Part shown: positions 1 to 9,443 of the stretch, piece after piece
Layout: every line of letters starts with the position of its first letter
Position numbering within the stretch: the stretch's first letter is position 1
From: a bacterium
GTDB lineage: Bacteria > Spirochaetota > Leptospiria > Leptospirales > Leptonemataceae
Direction: 5' to 3'
DNA: 64,000 nt
Assembly: GCA_024742665.1 (NCBI GenBank)
Contig: JANSYA010000001.1
Coordinates: 1,195,001-1,259,000, forward strand
Translations under genes and position numbers: made by a program
The notes under the pieces: model-generated
Told to the model about the DNA's origin: nothing
Databases searched by the model: none
What the model saw: only the letters and a program-made list of their open reading frames with translations

Positions 1-1
1 C

Positions 2-308
2 TTCCGCGGCCCCGCAAGCATCACCTTTCCCGTTCAGATTCCAACTCCAGTGAATGAAGTGCGCGTGTTCGTCCGCGTGGGTATTCTAAAAAAATCCGTC
101 TGGATCCAGACGGTGGAACGAATATCCGATCGAGGGTATTCTGCGTCTCGTTACGGTCAGCGACGATGGCGTACAGCGCGTGACCTGAGCGGTCCACTTC
201 GTTTGCCATATTTTCGGTTTGCGATTGGTGATCGAGGCCGCGTGGGAAGCCGAAAGCCTGGAGCATATTGATCTAAGCGACTGGCGGCATCTGCTGGTCG
301 GGTACTGA
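2..308 (+). pseudogene. Frame-disrupted 3' end of an unidentified upstream gene
   Basis: No single plus-strand frame stays open across this stretch, yet protein-like text appears in two frames in turn. Frame 2 reads FRGPASITFPVQIPTPVNEV from the window edge, and frame 3 reads NEYPIEGILRLVTVSDD near 117-185, then after a TGA at 186-188 a helix-like tail (LVIEAAWEAESLEH) that stops at 306-308, ten bases before the response regulator. This could be a decayed gene, a gene with sequencing indels, or chance. No family is recognised. Confidence 0.25.
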
Positions 309-317
309 CGACGGCTT

Positions 318-986
318 ATGAAAATAAAAAAAGCACAAGGCGGGCGACGGGGTGTTTTCATCATCGACGATGAAGCGATTGTGCGAGCGTGGTTTCGCGC
401 GGCGCTGGCTGATGAGAGCGATCTGTACATTCGGGGCGAAGCGACCAGGGGGTCGCAGGGGATCGGCGGAGAACTGAAAGCCCTGAAGTCGCAAATTGAT
501 CTTTTGATCCTGGACCTGGCGCTGCCGGAACGCACCGGTCTGGAAATCCTCGGCGAGATTCGCGAAGCATTGCCCGACGCGAAGATTCTGATCTATACAC
601 AGCACCGGGATCCGAAATTTTTGCGGCAGTGTCGCAGCCGGATCGACGGTTATATGCTCAAGAGCGAACCGGTCGAGCGTCTGATCGAAGTGATGCGCGA
701 TTTGCTGTCCGGCAAAGAGTACTATACACCGCTCATTCACGGTTTGCATGAGCCCGAGTCCCTGGAGTTCTATCCAGGCGCGCTTTTGATCCAGAAGATC
801 ACCCCAGGCCAGCGCGAAATTCTGCGCGGGGTCTACGGCGGAATGACCGCGGCCCAGATTGCGACGGACCTCGGAAAGAGCGTGCGCACGGTGGAGGTGC
901 AGATCCATCGCGCGTATAAAAGGCTGGGAGTGAACGGCAAAGGGGAGTTTATTCGATTGGTATCGGAAACCGGGGCGGAGCTGTGA
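318..986 (+). CDS. NarL/LuxR-type response regulator
   Basis: A two-domain DNA-binding response regulator, probably controlled by the histidine kinase encoded just downstream. The receiver domain (about residues 13-130) has the acidic pair D17/D18, the phospho-acceptor D66 in LLILDLALPE, T94 and K115. A LuxR-type helix-turn-helix follows at about 157-215 (ITPGQREILRGVYGGMTAAQ region, with a TVEVQIHRAYKRLGV recognition helix). The 222-residue length is normal for NarL-type regulators. The start ATG lies 10 bases after the preceding frame remnant, and the stop overlaps the GTG of the kinase gene, so the two are probably translationally coupled. Target genes are unknown. Confidence 0.88.
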   Translation: MKIKKAQGGRRGVFIIDDEAIVRAWFRAALADESDLYIRGEATRGSQGIGGELKALKSQIDLLILDLALPERTGLEILGEIREALPDAKILIYTQHRDPKFLRQCRSRIDGYMLKSEPVERLIEVMRDLLSGKEYYTPLIHGLHEPESLEFYPGALLIQKITPGQREILRGVYGGMTAAQIATDLGKSVRTVEVQIHRAYKRLGVNGKGEFIRLVSETGAEL

Positions 987-2281
987 ACGGCTGGCCGCGC
1001 CTGCGTCCGCTGCAGCGCTTCGTAGAAATCGGCGTTCGCCATGACACGCCGGCCGTCCAGGCGACGTCGATTATTCTGAGCAACTATCTGGTCGTGCTCG
1101 CCTGGCTGGTGACGCTGGTTTTCTCGGCGGGGTTCTGGTTCTGGAATATTCAGCAGCCGCTGATGTTTAACGCGGGCATTTCCCTGCTCTACGCTGCCCC
1201 GATCGGGCTGAACGCCATCGGCTGGTATTTGACGGCGCGGCTCGTTTTCATATTGCTTCTGGAAACGCATATATATGTAAACGGCCTGCTGTTTATGGGG
1301 CCGGCCGCCGGCAGCCAGATCTATCTGCTGCTGATACCGGTGGCCGCGTATTTGCTCTTTCGCATGGACGAAGCCAAAATGAAGAAGGCTCGCCACCGAG
1401 TTTCGCTGGCTCTGGCGATCGTAACTGCGCTTTCGCTCTTCGTATACGGCGTTTACGGTTCGCCGCCCTTACACTATCGCGAGGCCATACCCGACGCGGC
1501 CATCGTGGTCTATCATTTCGGATCCCACGTCTCGACGATGCTGATTTTTCTTTTTATCGTGCATTTATATAACGATCGTATTATCAAAGATCGGGCGCGA
1601 ATCGAAAAGGCCAATCGGATCAAGACGGATATCATCGCGAAAGTGAATCACGAGTTGAACGTGCCGGCTCTGGGCATTCAGCAGACGCTTGCGATCGCTC
1701 GCGGAAGCGCGAAAAATAAAAAATCGCCCGAGGAGCAGGACGCACTGCTGGAACGTTGCGTGAGCTACAGTCGCTATTTGCGAACCCTCATTGATAATAT
1801 GATGTATGCGACGGCACTTGAAGTGAAGGCTCCGTTTTACGTGGCTCCGGGCGAAATCGCCGCCCTGCAGGAAGCCTGGCGCTTCAGTCTGGATCTCAGT
1901 AACGATACGCAAAACGCGCGCATCGAGTTTCCAGGGCCGGCGCCGGACGTGATGATCGCGGCGCCCGAAGAGATTCTACGAATTATCCTGGTCAATTTGC
2001 TGGCGAACTGCGCCGAGCATGCTCGCAAAGTCGAAATTCGCTGGGAGATTGCGGAGGGGCAGGCGATCCTGCGCTGCGAAAATGACATTGTGACGCCCTT
2101 CGACGTGCAGTCGATCTTCGAAAGCTGGACCAGCTCCCGCGAAGACGGCACTCGCCCGATCCTCGGCCTCGGTTTGAACATCACGCGATTTCTGGTGGAA
2201 GAAGTGGGCGGTGAGCTCACGGCATGGGAAGCGAACCAGCGTTTTATCATCCAGGCCCGCCTGCCGCTTTCCACGGAGTAG
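983..2281 (+). CDS. Membrane sensor histidine kinase
   Basis: A sensor kinase, likely cognate to the upstream response regulator. The N-terminal half has about six hydrophobic segments (roughly residues 28-50, 62-85, 86-105, 111-126, 138-157, 180-196) and no recognisable extracytoplasmic sensor domain, so it may sense within the membrane. The dimerisation/phosphotransfer helix carries H223 in IAKVNHELNVP. The ATPase domain follows, with the N-box around N342 (LVNLLANCAEHA) and a glycine box GLGLNI at 395-400. The GTG start at 983 overlaps the regulator's stop codon. The HELNVP H-box differs from the common HELRTP, but the phosphorylatable His is present. Confidence 0.87.
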   Translation: MNGWPRLRPLQRFVEIGVRHDTPAVQATSIILSNYLVVLAWLVTLVFSAGFWFWNIQQPLMFNAGISLLYAAPIGLNAIGWYLTARLVFILLLETHIYVNGLLFMGPAAGSQIYLLLIPVAAYLLFRMDEAKMKKARHRVSLALAIVTALSLFVYGVYGSPPLHYREAIPDAAIVVYHFGSHVSTMLIFLFIVHLYNDRIIKDRARIEKANRIKTDIIAKVNHELNVPALGIQQTLAIARGSAKNKKSPEEQDALLERCVSYSRYLRTLIDNMMYATALEVKAPFYVAPGEIAALQEAWRFSLDLSNDTQNARIEFPGPAPDVMIAAPEEILRIILVNLLANCAEHARKVEIRWEIAEGQAILRCENDIVTPFDVQSIFESWTSSREDGTRPILGLGLNITRFLVEEVGGELTAWEANQRFIIQARLPLSTE

Positions 2282-2417
2282 GCGTTTCGGTTTTTGCAGC
2301 GCTTCCTGTGAGTAAAAGTACTTATGCTGGCTTTTATCAGGCGAAGTTTCGCCCGGAAGTTCTTGCGTAACTTGAGTTTTTATGAATGTTTGGGAGACAT
2401 ATAGATAGAGGTTTCTC

Positions 2418-5400
2418 ATGCGGTTCTTTCACTTTTCTCTGGCATTTTTATTCGCGGCCCTTTCATCGATGAGCTGTCTGGCCGTTTACGATCTGGCATC
2501 CGGCGACCCGGAGTCCGATCCAAACTACGGGCTTCTGGCGCTGCTGGGTTTCCGCCTGCCGCCGTCGACTGTGAACGTTTCCGAGGCACCCATCGCGACT
2601 TTACCGGGCGGGATTTCGGCGGACCAGGTGACGGTGACGCGGAACGAGCGCCTGGCCGCGCCCGCTTTCGTAAACGGCGCACATGCGCCCATCGGTCATG
2701 TGTACGACGTGAAGATGGTCGCCATGGAGAACGCCGGCTTCGCCGGCGCGGCCCACGTCTACTTCGGCGGCGAAAAGGCCACGCTGACGTACAGCTATGA
2801 TGCGGCCGGCCTGCGGGCGGCGAATCTGGCGGAAGAATTCAGCGTATACTATTACGACTATGACGAAGAGGCCTGGTTCCCGCTGGATGATATTTCGGTC
2901 GATACGGATGCCGCTACTGTTACCGTGCGCACTTCGCATTTGACGCCCTTCGTATTAACCGCGGCGCCGATCGTTACGGGCAATTTATTAAACGCGCCGG
3001 CCTGCGTGAGCGCCGACTTTCCCGGCGGGATTGGCGGTTCCGCATCGGCGACGTTTGCGATCGTCGATGAGAATTTTAAGTACTACCAGGATCGAAACTA
3101 TCTGCTGGAGAGCGCGGGGGCGTTTCACGATCTGGGTTTCGCCGGCTCCCTGGGAATCGCGACCTGCAACGGCGGCGGCGCCTGCGGTCCGACCGGCGCG
3201 CATAAACAGTACACGGGTGCGAACTATATTAACTTCACCGCGCATATCGATCTGGATCTGTACATTATGTACGACAGTCGCGGCGGCAGCGATATCAACG
3301 ACGACTCGAACGACGCCGCCTGGCTTGCGGCCGACGGTTTCGTTAACACCGGGAAGTTCATTCACACGACCGACGCTGTCGGTCAGTACAGAGTCTATAT
3401 GAAAAGCTATAGCGCGGGCGACCCGGTCGCGTTGCACGGCAATCGTCATAATCACGGCAGCAACAACATCAACACGAATTACTGGGCGGTGATCAAACCG
3501 GCCGGTTCGAATATGCCCGGCGATGCCGGCCTGTCCTGTACGATTCCCGAGTTGGGCGGACCGGGTCTGGTCTCGGATTTAAAACTGGTGCCGGGCGCGA
3601 ATGGAATGCTGATCAGCTGGAACAATCCGGGTAACGCGAGCTTCGCGGGCGTCGTCATTCGCCGTTCGACGATGGTCGCCCCCGGCGCTCTGGGCGACGG
3701 CGTCGCTCCGACCGGCAGCGTGATCCATTCGGAAATGTACCAGGACGCCGGTCTCGCGCCGAACACGACGTACTACTATTCGGTCTTCGCCGTCGACAAT
3801 AACGGCAATCACCTGGGCGTCGTCGCTCTGCGCTCGCGCACCGGAACCGACAGCGACGGGGACGGCATCGCCGACTATTATGAAAATTCGTTTATCTATC
3901 CGTTTAATAATCGCACGGATAAAGATAACTCAGATACGGACGGCGACGGCATCAGCGACCTGGACGAGCTGATCGCCGGCACCGATCCCACCGGCGGCGA
4001 TACCATCGCTCCGGTCGTGACCGCCTTTACGACGCCGCTTTCGTCGCCTACGACGAACAATGAGTTCACGTATACCATTTCCGCGACGGACAACGCCGGC
4101 GTCGTGGCCTATTTCATCAAGCATGATGATGCGACCCGGCCGACTTCCAGCAGTCCCGGATGGCAGGCCTCAAGCAGCGGCTCGATTACGCTCAGCTATA
4201 GCGGCACGCATAGCTTTTACGCCTGGGCGATCGACGCGGCGGGGAATATCAGCGCCGACGTCGCGCCGATCGTGCTCGATTTAGAGTCCCTGGTAACCGC
4301 GGATTTCGTTTTCGGAACTTCAGGGAATAATATCCTTTCGTTTAAGATCGATCAGGACACCGGCCGACATCGTCTGTCCTGGGTAAATAATCTGAGTTAT
4401 GATCCGACATTTCAGCACGGCTATTCGGTGAATTCGATTCTGGCGAATCCGACCGGCCGCTATCTGTTCAGTTATGATAGCAGCGCGACGAAGATTCGAG
4501 TTTACGAAATCGATCCGATCACCGGCGAGCTGACGCAAAAATCCGAAACTTCTGTGCGCGGCGCGCTGACCGATCACGCCTTCACTCCGAACGGCCGCTT
4601 TTATTACGCCTCGTTCGGACACAACGGCGGCCTGAGCGCCTACAGCTTCGACCAGACCAGCGGCGCCCTCACGGAGATTCAGCATCTAACATCGCACGGC
4701 TTTGAGTTTATGGATATCGACGTCAACAGCGCCGGCACGAACCTGGTGGCCGCGGGCGTCGGGGTCAGCATGCATACCATCGACCAGGCGACCGGCCGTT
4801 TGAGCTACGTTCGCTGGCATACCCTCGAACCCTTCGACATGCGCCACATCAGCGTCGCCTTTCATGCGTCGCAGAATATTTTTTACGCGAGCCAGGAGCC
4901 GCTGCATATTACGAGCGCGCACTTTCATCCGGGAACGGAGCGCATGGGTGCTTTCAGCTACGATCCCGGCTCCGGTTATATGCATCGCCTGCAGAGCGAA
5001 ATCCCCTTCGATTGGCGCGGCAAGTACAGCCTGACTTTCGACCCACGCCACAACTGGGTTTATTTGTCCGATTGGGTGCAGCCCTTCGGCGCGCCGGCGC
5101 CGCACCATCGCACCTGGCGGGCGACGACGAACGGCACCTCGCCGGCCCACTCGATCAGCACCTTTGGTTTCGGCGTGGAGTTCGACGGACAGAACGTCGA
5201 GAACCTGCAGTTCTTTACGCCGCGGGGCTGGGCGTACGGCAACAACAGCGCCGGCGCCGGCGGTCCGCTTGTCTTCTATCGCTCCACGGGAGGAGCCTTT
5301 CTGAATACGGCCATGCACAGTGAAGGCGTGAATATCAAACGCATCGCCCTGAGCCAGAGCAAGTCGGTCAATGATCCGCCGGTTATCAATATCTTGCCGT

Positions 5401-6329
5401 ACGGCAGCCACTATAATAGTCGCGCGAAAAATTTCTGGATGCCGAAGCGATTTCCCGAATTTGCAAATCCTCAAATGGCTTCCGGCCGGGCCTTCGTAAA
5501 TTTTCGAATCACCGATCCCGACATGGCCCGCTGCGGCATCAACGTGCTGGCCGATCACCTGCAGGCGTCCGTGCTCAGCAAGCCGGCGGCGTATGCGCAC
5601 CCCGCAGGCGCCATCTCCGTGATGAAAAACCAGGCGGCGATGCCCGTCCCTCACCCTGTGATGTACATCAGAGTGAGGAAAACGGCGGACGGTGCGAAGG
5701 GTTATATGATCGCCAATCATCTGGTGCCTGGAAATTATGAAATCAGTCTTTCGACCAGAGACGACGGTACGGACTGCGGTTCGTCGCGCGGAACCACGAA
5801 GACCTTTTCTTTCGAAGTGATTCCTGGAGCTGGTTGGGACGGTCTCAGGTACTATAAGACGGGGACGACTCCGCCGACGGAGCCGGAGTTCTTAACGCCG
5901 GCCTATGCGGCCAGCTTCGCGGTCGCGCGAGGCAATGGACATATGTCGGTGCAGAATCTGGAAGCCTGCGGCACCCATGGCTGCCAGGCGTTGCGATTCG
6001 ACGTGGTGAAAGAAGTGAAAACATTTCTCCGCAGCTGCCATACGCCCGGCGGTCTGTTTACATTTACGATCTGCATCCCTGAAGTCGTCGAATATGTCTG
6101 CACGCCGCCCAACGATCTCGGCGGGTATAACCACGGGACGCCGTACTATTTACGCCCGTACAACGTGAGGGCAGATCGATCGTACCGCGATCGAAAGGTG
6201 CTCGACTGGTGTATCGCCAACAAGCAGGCGGCGCCGAATACGATCGAATTATTTCAGCAGGATTCGCGCCGGCATGAGTTCGTTTACGAAGATTATTATT
6301 TCCGGCACTTCTACTGGATCGCGCCCTGA
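2418..6329 (+). CDS. Large multidomain surface lipoprotein with TSP3-like repeats and beta-propeller
   Basis: A 1303-residue exported protein, probably a lipoprotein: the signal peptide ends in a lipobox-like SMSC with Cys20. In order it has a beta-rich module (about 40-190) with a ZU5-like pattern ending TSHLTPFVLTA; a fibronectin-III-like region (about 378-472); acidic DSDGDGIADYYEN and DTDGDGISDLDE repeats (about 478-528) typical of calcium-binding thrombospondin type 3 modules; an Ig-like module; and a lactonase-type beta-propeller (about 628-985) with recurrent NGRFYYA/TGRYLFSY strands. The C-terminal 300 residues are Cys-containing and unrecognised. AGAGG at 2407-2411 serves the ATG. 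The protein could be an adhesin or matrix-binding protein; no enzyme active site is evident. Confidence 0.8.
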   Translation: MRFFHFSLAFLFAALSSMSCLAVYDLASGDPESDPNYGLLALLGFRLPPSTVNVSEAPIATLPGGISADQVTVTRNERLAAPAFVNGAHAPIGHVYDVKMVAMENAGFAGAAHVYFGGEKATLTYSYDAAGLRAANLAEEFSVYYYDYDEEAWFPLDDISVDTDAATVTVRTSHLTPFVLTAAPIVTGNLLNAPACVSADFPGGIGGSASATFAIVDENFKYYQDRNYLLESAGAFHDLGFAGSLGIATCNGGGACGPTGAHKQYTGANYINFTAHIDLDLYIMYDSRGGSDINDDSNDAAWLAADGFVNTGKFIHTTDAVGQYRVYMKSYSAGDPVALHGNRHNHGSNNINTNYWAVIKPAGSNMPGDAGLSCTIPELGGPGLVSDLKLVPGANGMLISWNNPGNASFAGVVIRRSTMVAPGALGDGVAPTGSVIHSEMYQDAGLAPNTTYYYSVFAVDNNGNHLGVVALRSRTGTDSDGDGIADYYENSFIYPFNNRTDKDNSDTDGDGISDLDELIAGTDPTGGDTIAPVVTAFTTPLSSPTTNNEFTYTISATDNAGVVAYFIKHDDATRPTSSSPGWQASSSGSITLSYSGTHSFYAWAIDAAGNISADVAPIVLDLESLVTADFVFGTSGNNILSFKIDQDTGRHRLSWVNNLSYDPTFQHGYSVNSILANPTGRYLFSYDSSATKIRVYEIDPITGELTQKSETSVRGALTDHAFTPNGRFYYASFGHNGGLSAYSFDQTSGALTEIQHLTSHGFEFMDIDVNSAGTNLVAAGVGVSMHTIDQATGRLSYVRWHTLEPFDMRHISVAFHASQNIFYASQEPLHITSAHFHPGTERMGAFSYDPGSGYMHRLQSEIPFDWRGKYSLTFDPRHNWVYLSDWVQPFGAPAPHHRTWRATTNGTSPAHSISTFGFGVEFDGQNVENLQFFTPRGWAYGNNSAGAGGPLVFYRSTGGAFLNTAMHSEGVNIKRIALSQSKSVNDPPVINILPYGSHYNSRAKNFWMPKRFPEFANPQMASGRAFVNFRITDPDMARCGINVLADHLQASVLSKPAAYAHPAGAISVMKNQAAMPVPHPVMYIRVRKTADGAKGYMIANHLVPGNYEISLSTRDDGTDCGSSRGTTKTFSFEVIPGAGWDGLRYYKTGTTPPTEPEFLTPAYAASFAVARGNGHMSVQNLEACGTHGCQALRFDVVKEVKTFLRSCHTPGGLFTFTICIPEVVEYVCTPPNDLGGYNHGTPYYLRPYNVRADRSYRDRKVLDWCIANKQAAPNTIELFQQDSRRHEFVYEDYYFRHFYWIAP

Positions 6330-6367
6330 GTGACGAAAGCGGGCCGCGGACGAGCACTCGAAATGTC

Positions 6368-7414
6368 TCAACGCCGTGAACGAATCCGGGCGCGTCGCGG
6401 CGGAGCGCTTGACTCCAGCCCGTCCGGGACTGGAAACAGCTTCATGAAGTCTTCCGCTCCTTCGCCGGGAAAGGGCCCCGGAAAGCCGGCCTTCCGCATC
6501 CAATTCAAGAACTCTTTTTCGATTTGCGCGGGGGAGCCGACCGGGCACGGGGGCTCAGCGGAATAGATCGCCTTTTGCCAGACGCAGGCCATCTTGCTGT
6601 AGCCCACCATGTTGGGATGAATGCCGTCGGAATAATCCGTGGCCGCGTAGAGAATGGCGCCCATGTCGACGATCGTAACGCGCGTGGAGGCGTCGCTGAT
6701 ATTCGCCTGCACGCTTTTGATCAAGTCTGTCGCGATGCGCTGGTTGTATTCCCCGATAGCTTCGTTGACTTTTTGCGGAGTCGTCGGCGGCTCAAATTTC
6801 GCCAGTGTGCTCGCGGCGGCGGCGGTCACGGGGATGATTCGCGCGACGAAGACGTGCGTCTTTTTATTTTTCGTCAGCAGGTTCTCGGTGATCGCGACCA
6901 GGTTTTCGAAAGCGTCGTCCACGGATTTCGACTGCAGGAAATCATTCGTGCCCACGTGCACGAGCGTCGCATCGGAAAAACTCAGAGCCTGGCTGATCGG
7001 CAGCAGCTGGTCCGTGCGAAAGCCGGGATAGCCGTCGTGAGCGTCGGTCGCTGTAGCCCACTGCGTTTGATTTGAATTTCCGTGCTGCCTGCCCTCCGTG
7101 CGGAAAGGCATCTGCTCGGTTCCCAGGCTGGTAGCCGTAAGCCAGGCGCGATATCCGCCGCCGAATTCTTTCGCGGGCGGACACCAGATTTGCCCGGCGC
7201 CGTAGATCGGACAGGCGCCGCCTGCGGACCAATAGCCAACTCCGTACGTAATCGAATCTCCGAAGGGACGAATCAAAATCGGAGTCTGCGGCTCGAAATT
7301 CGGTGCGGCCGACAGAGAGGCGGCGCAGACGCAGGCGGCCGCCGTCAACCAGCGGAGCCCGCGCGAGGTCTGGTATTTTTGCGTGCGCGTCGCTGTGAAG
7401 AATCGTTGAATCAT
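6368..7414 (-). CDS. Secreted SGNH/GDSL-family hydrolase
   Basis: An esterase/lipase-type hydrolase of the SGNH fold. In the 348-residue form chosen here (ATG at 7412-7414), an N-terminal signal peptide with core LTAAACVCAASLSAA precedes the mature enzyme, so it is exported. Block I is FGDSITYG with Ser54, block III VGTNDF, and block V DGIHPN with the catalytic Asp/His pair. The frame is open upstream to 7549, but that extension is not signal-like and would place the signal peptide internally. The protein ends with an Arg-rich tail. It is only distantly similar to the two SGNH paralogues at 29.9 and 35.7 kb. The substrate is unknown. Confidence 0.82.
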   Translation of the reverse strand: MIQRFFTATRTQKYQTSRGLRWLTAAACVCAASLSAAPNFEPQTPILIRPFGDSITYGVGYWSAGGACPIYGAGQIWCPPAKEFGGGYRAWLTATSLGTEQMPFRTEGRQHGNSNQTQWATATDAHDGYPGFRTDQLLPISQALSFSDATLVHVGTNDFLQSKSVDDAFENLVAITENLLTKNKKTHVFVARIIPVTAAAASTLAKFEPPTTPQKVNEAIGEYNQRIATDLIKSVQANISDASTRVTIVDMGAILYAATDYSDGIHPNMVGYSKMACVWQKAIYSAEPPCPVGSPAQIEKEFLNWMRKAGFPGPFPGEGAEDFMKLFPVPDGLESSAPPRRARIRSRR

Positions 7415-7593
7415 GCCCGGGATAGGAGCTGGCACTCCAGGCCAGGGCAAGTCTTTTTTCAAGTCGCGGCCTGAGCTGGCGATACTGACTTCTAGCGCCG
7501 TGACTTTACGAAACTCGATGCAGGCCGGCGGATTCCAGCAGCCGATCATGGGGGGAATTCTTGAAGAATCGACGCTGCCGAAAATCCTGGCCT

Positions 7594-8163
7594 ATGAGCG
7601 AAAATCAAAAGCAAGCGCGAGTGAAAAAAATTGTTATCGCGTACCCTTTCGTCCTGGCCACCGCGGTCGCAGCGCTGAACTATTTTATCTTCGGAGTCGC
7701 CCCGCTGACGTTCGCCCCGCCGGCTGCCGCTGTCATTGGCGCAATCGTTTTCGCCTTCGCGCTGCTTCTGATTAATCACAGCTGGCTGATGACGAGCACC
7801 GAATTAATCCGGCTGCGATACGATTTACGTGCGACGCCGGAGGAGTGGCGCGAAAGCGGCCTTGATCCGGCAAGGGCCTCTGCGCAGGGCCTGGCGGAAT
7901 TGCAGCGTCGTCATAATGCGCACCGAAACACGACTGAGAACGTCGTGTACTTTCTGCCCCTCGCGTTGTTGTTCGCGTTCGTTTCGCCGCCCTTCGCCGC
8001 CAGTCTGGCCTGGATCGTGGGGTTTGGCGTCGCGCGATTGGGATATACGTACGCCTATTTCGCCGCGAATACTTCGCTTCGCGGCGCGTTTATGACCTTG
8101 AGCCTGCTGTGTAATTTCGGGCTCGCGAGTTATTTGGCGATTGCCTGGATCCGCTCTATTTGA
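7594..8163 (+). CDS. MAPEG-family integral membrane protein
   Basis: A small four-helix membrane protein of the MAPEG superfamily (membrane-associated proteins in eicosanoid and glutathione metabolism). The diagnostic loop ELQRRHNAHRNTTEN matches the family's glutathione-binding motif with conserved Arg, His, Asn and Glu, and lies before the second half of the bundle. Hydrophobic segments lie near residues 15-35, 40-62, 117-135, 140-160 and 165-185. The start was set at ATG 7594 (MSENQ) because the frame upstream begins only with a TTG and a basic, unlikely stretch. Family members are glutathione transferases or peroxidases; the specific activity is not determinable. Confidence 0.8.
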   Translation: MSENQKQARVKKIVIAYPFVLATAVAALNYFIFGVAPLTFAPPAAAVIGAIVFAFALLLINHSWLMTSTELIRLRYDLRATPEEWRESGLDPARASAQGLAELQRRHNAHRNTTENVVYFLPLALLFAFVSPPFAASLAWIVGFGVARLGYTYAYFAANTSLRGAFMTLSLLCNFGLASYLAIAWIRSI

Positions 8164-8196
8164 CAGTCAAATCGTCTGCGGCAGGCAGAGCGCGAT

Positions 8197-8442
8197 TCAA
8201 TCGAATTCGCCTTTTTCTTCGCCGATCGTATCGCAGATGTCGATGCAGTTTTCGCTACAGGCGGTGCGACCTTCCGGACCGGCGTCGCCTTTTCGATTGA
8301 TGCAGTCTTCGGCTTTTTCACAGCGCGCGTTGCAGGTGTCGGCGTCGACCCAGTCTTTCAGGGCGTCCTCGCGATCGTAGGCGGACAGGCTGCCCGCCGC
8401 GATGAAGAGGGAAATAAATACGAGAGTGAACAACTTTTTCAT
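8197..8442 (-). CDS. Small secreted cysteine-rich protein
   Basis: An 81-residue exported protein. The signal peptide KKLFTLVFISLFIAAGSLSA is followed by an acidic mature part with six cysteines, spaced like two disulphide-linked helical hairpins (DTCNARCEKAEDC, then TACSENCIDIC). The frame continues upstream to 8553, but the ATG at 8440-8442 puts the signal peptide at the N terminus. The gene converges with the MAPEG gene. Small Cys-rich exported proteins of this kind are common in leptospires; the function is unknown. Confidence 0.7.
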   Translation of the reverse strand: MKKLFTLVFISLFIAAGSLSAYDREDALKDWVDADTCNARCEKAEDCINRKGDAGPEGRTACSENCIDICDTIGEEKGEFD

Positions 8443-8559
8443 AATTGTAGGATTAGACGTGTGCGAGAAGCCCGTTTCAACTTTTTTTTGCCCGGGGAAG
8501 CGGATATTTTTCAGGTGCTTCGGGTCGCAGCTGCATGCTTTCGGAACATGCAACCGCGG

Positions 8560-9387
8560 CTATGAATTGGCGACCAGGCGTTCCTGATAAAAAGCAAGCA
8601 GGCGGTCGAAGGCTTCGCGAGTGGGCGTCCCCGGCTTATGCGAATAGTGCGCCGAGAAAACGGCGTGGCTTGTTTCTGGATAGTCCTGCGCATTGCCCGG
8701 GCCGCTATCGATTACAAACGGTACGAAGGCCTCGCCGAATTCTTCCCGCAGGCGATCGAAGCGCGCATCGGGAGCGAGCCGGTCGTGCGAAAATTTGAAG
8801 CCGGGAATCGTTAAATTTTCATCGGCGACGCGTCGCTTCGCGACTTCCAGATCCTCCGGCGAACAGTCGAGCGCTCGGGCGCAGCTCAGTTTATCCGCGC
8901 CGCGCGCGAATGTACAGGCGGGCATCGACGGCTGGCTGAGCACCGGAGCGAGCATTGATGGCTCCACCAGCATGGGCAGGGCGAAGCCGCCGGTCAAACA
9001 CATGCCGATCGCGCCGACGCCGGGGCCGCCGCATTCCGAATGCGCCAGGCGGCACAGGGCCTTCAGCCACTCTACGATCGGACTGGTCTGTTCGCGTTGA
9101 AACAAATAGAATTCGCGGCTGACGCACAGGCGCAGCGAATAGGCGGCGGTGGCCGGACCCGAGAAGCGCCGCCCCGGCGGTCCGAAAAAGAGCGGCATAT
9201 ACACTGTGAAGCCGGCGTCGCGCAGGCGTCGGGCGAAGACGATCGTTTCGAAGAGCATGCCGGGCAGTTCATGAATGATCAGAATGCCGGGGCCCGTGCC
9301 GCTACGATAGACGGGATAATCGCTTTCTTCGTGTTCGAAAGTGAAGCGAGTGAAATCGTTTTCGATCGGGGTATGAGCTGTGCGCAT
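8560..9387 (-). CDS. Dienelactone hydrolase family protein
   Basis: A predicted cytoplasmic alpha/beta hydrolase of the dienelactone hydrolase type. It shows the IIHELPG loop with Glu40, the nucleophile elbow GAIGMCLTGG with Cys130 in place of serine (usual for this family), a late Asp (FVIDSGPG) and His in HYSHKPG near the C terminus. Length 275 is close to the family norm. It has no signal peptide. Family members open lactone or ester rings; the true substrate cannot be named. Confidence 0.82.
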   Translation of the reverse strand: MRTAHTPIENDFTRFTFEHEESDYPVYRSGTGPGILIIHELPGMLFETIVFARRLRDAGFTVYMPLFFGPPGRRFSGPATAAYSLRLCVSREFYLFQREQTSPIVEWLKALCRLAHSECGGPGVGAIGMCLTGGFALPMLVEPSMLAPVLSQPSMPACTFARGADKLSCARALDCSPEDLEVAKRRVADENLTIPGFKFSHDRLAPDARFDRLREEFGEAFVPFVIDSGPGNAQDYPETSHAVFSAHYSHKPGTPTREAFDRLLAFYQERLVANS

Positions 9388-9443
9388 GCGGAATGACTAT
9401 CGCGGGCCCGTATGATGTCAACATGGTCGCGGGCGTTTACAGG

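Noticed and set aside
4686..5720. Minus-strand frame of about 340 codons inside the large lipoprotein gene
   Set aside because: Antisense shadow; the plus-strand frame has propeller motifs and is continuous.
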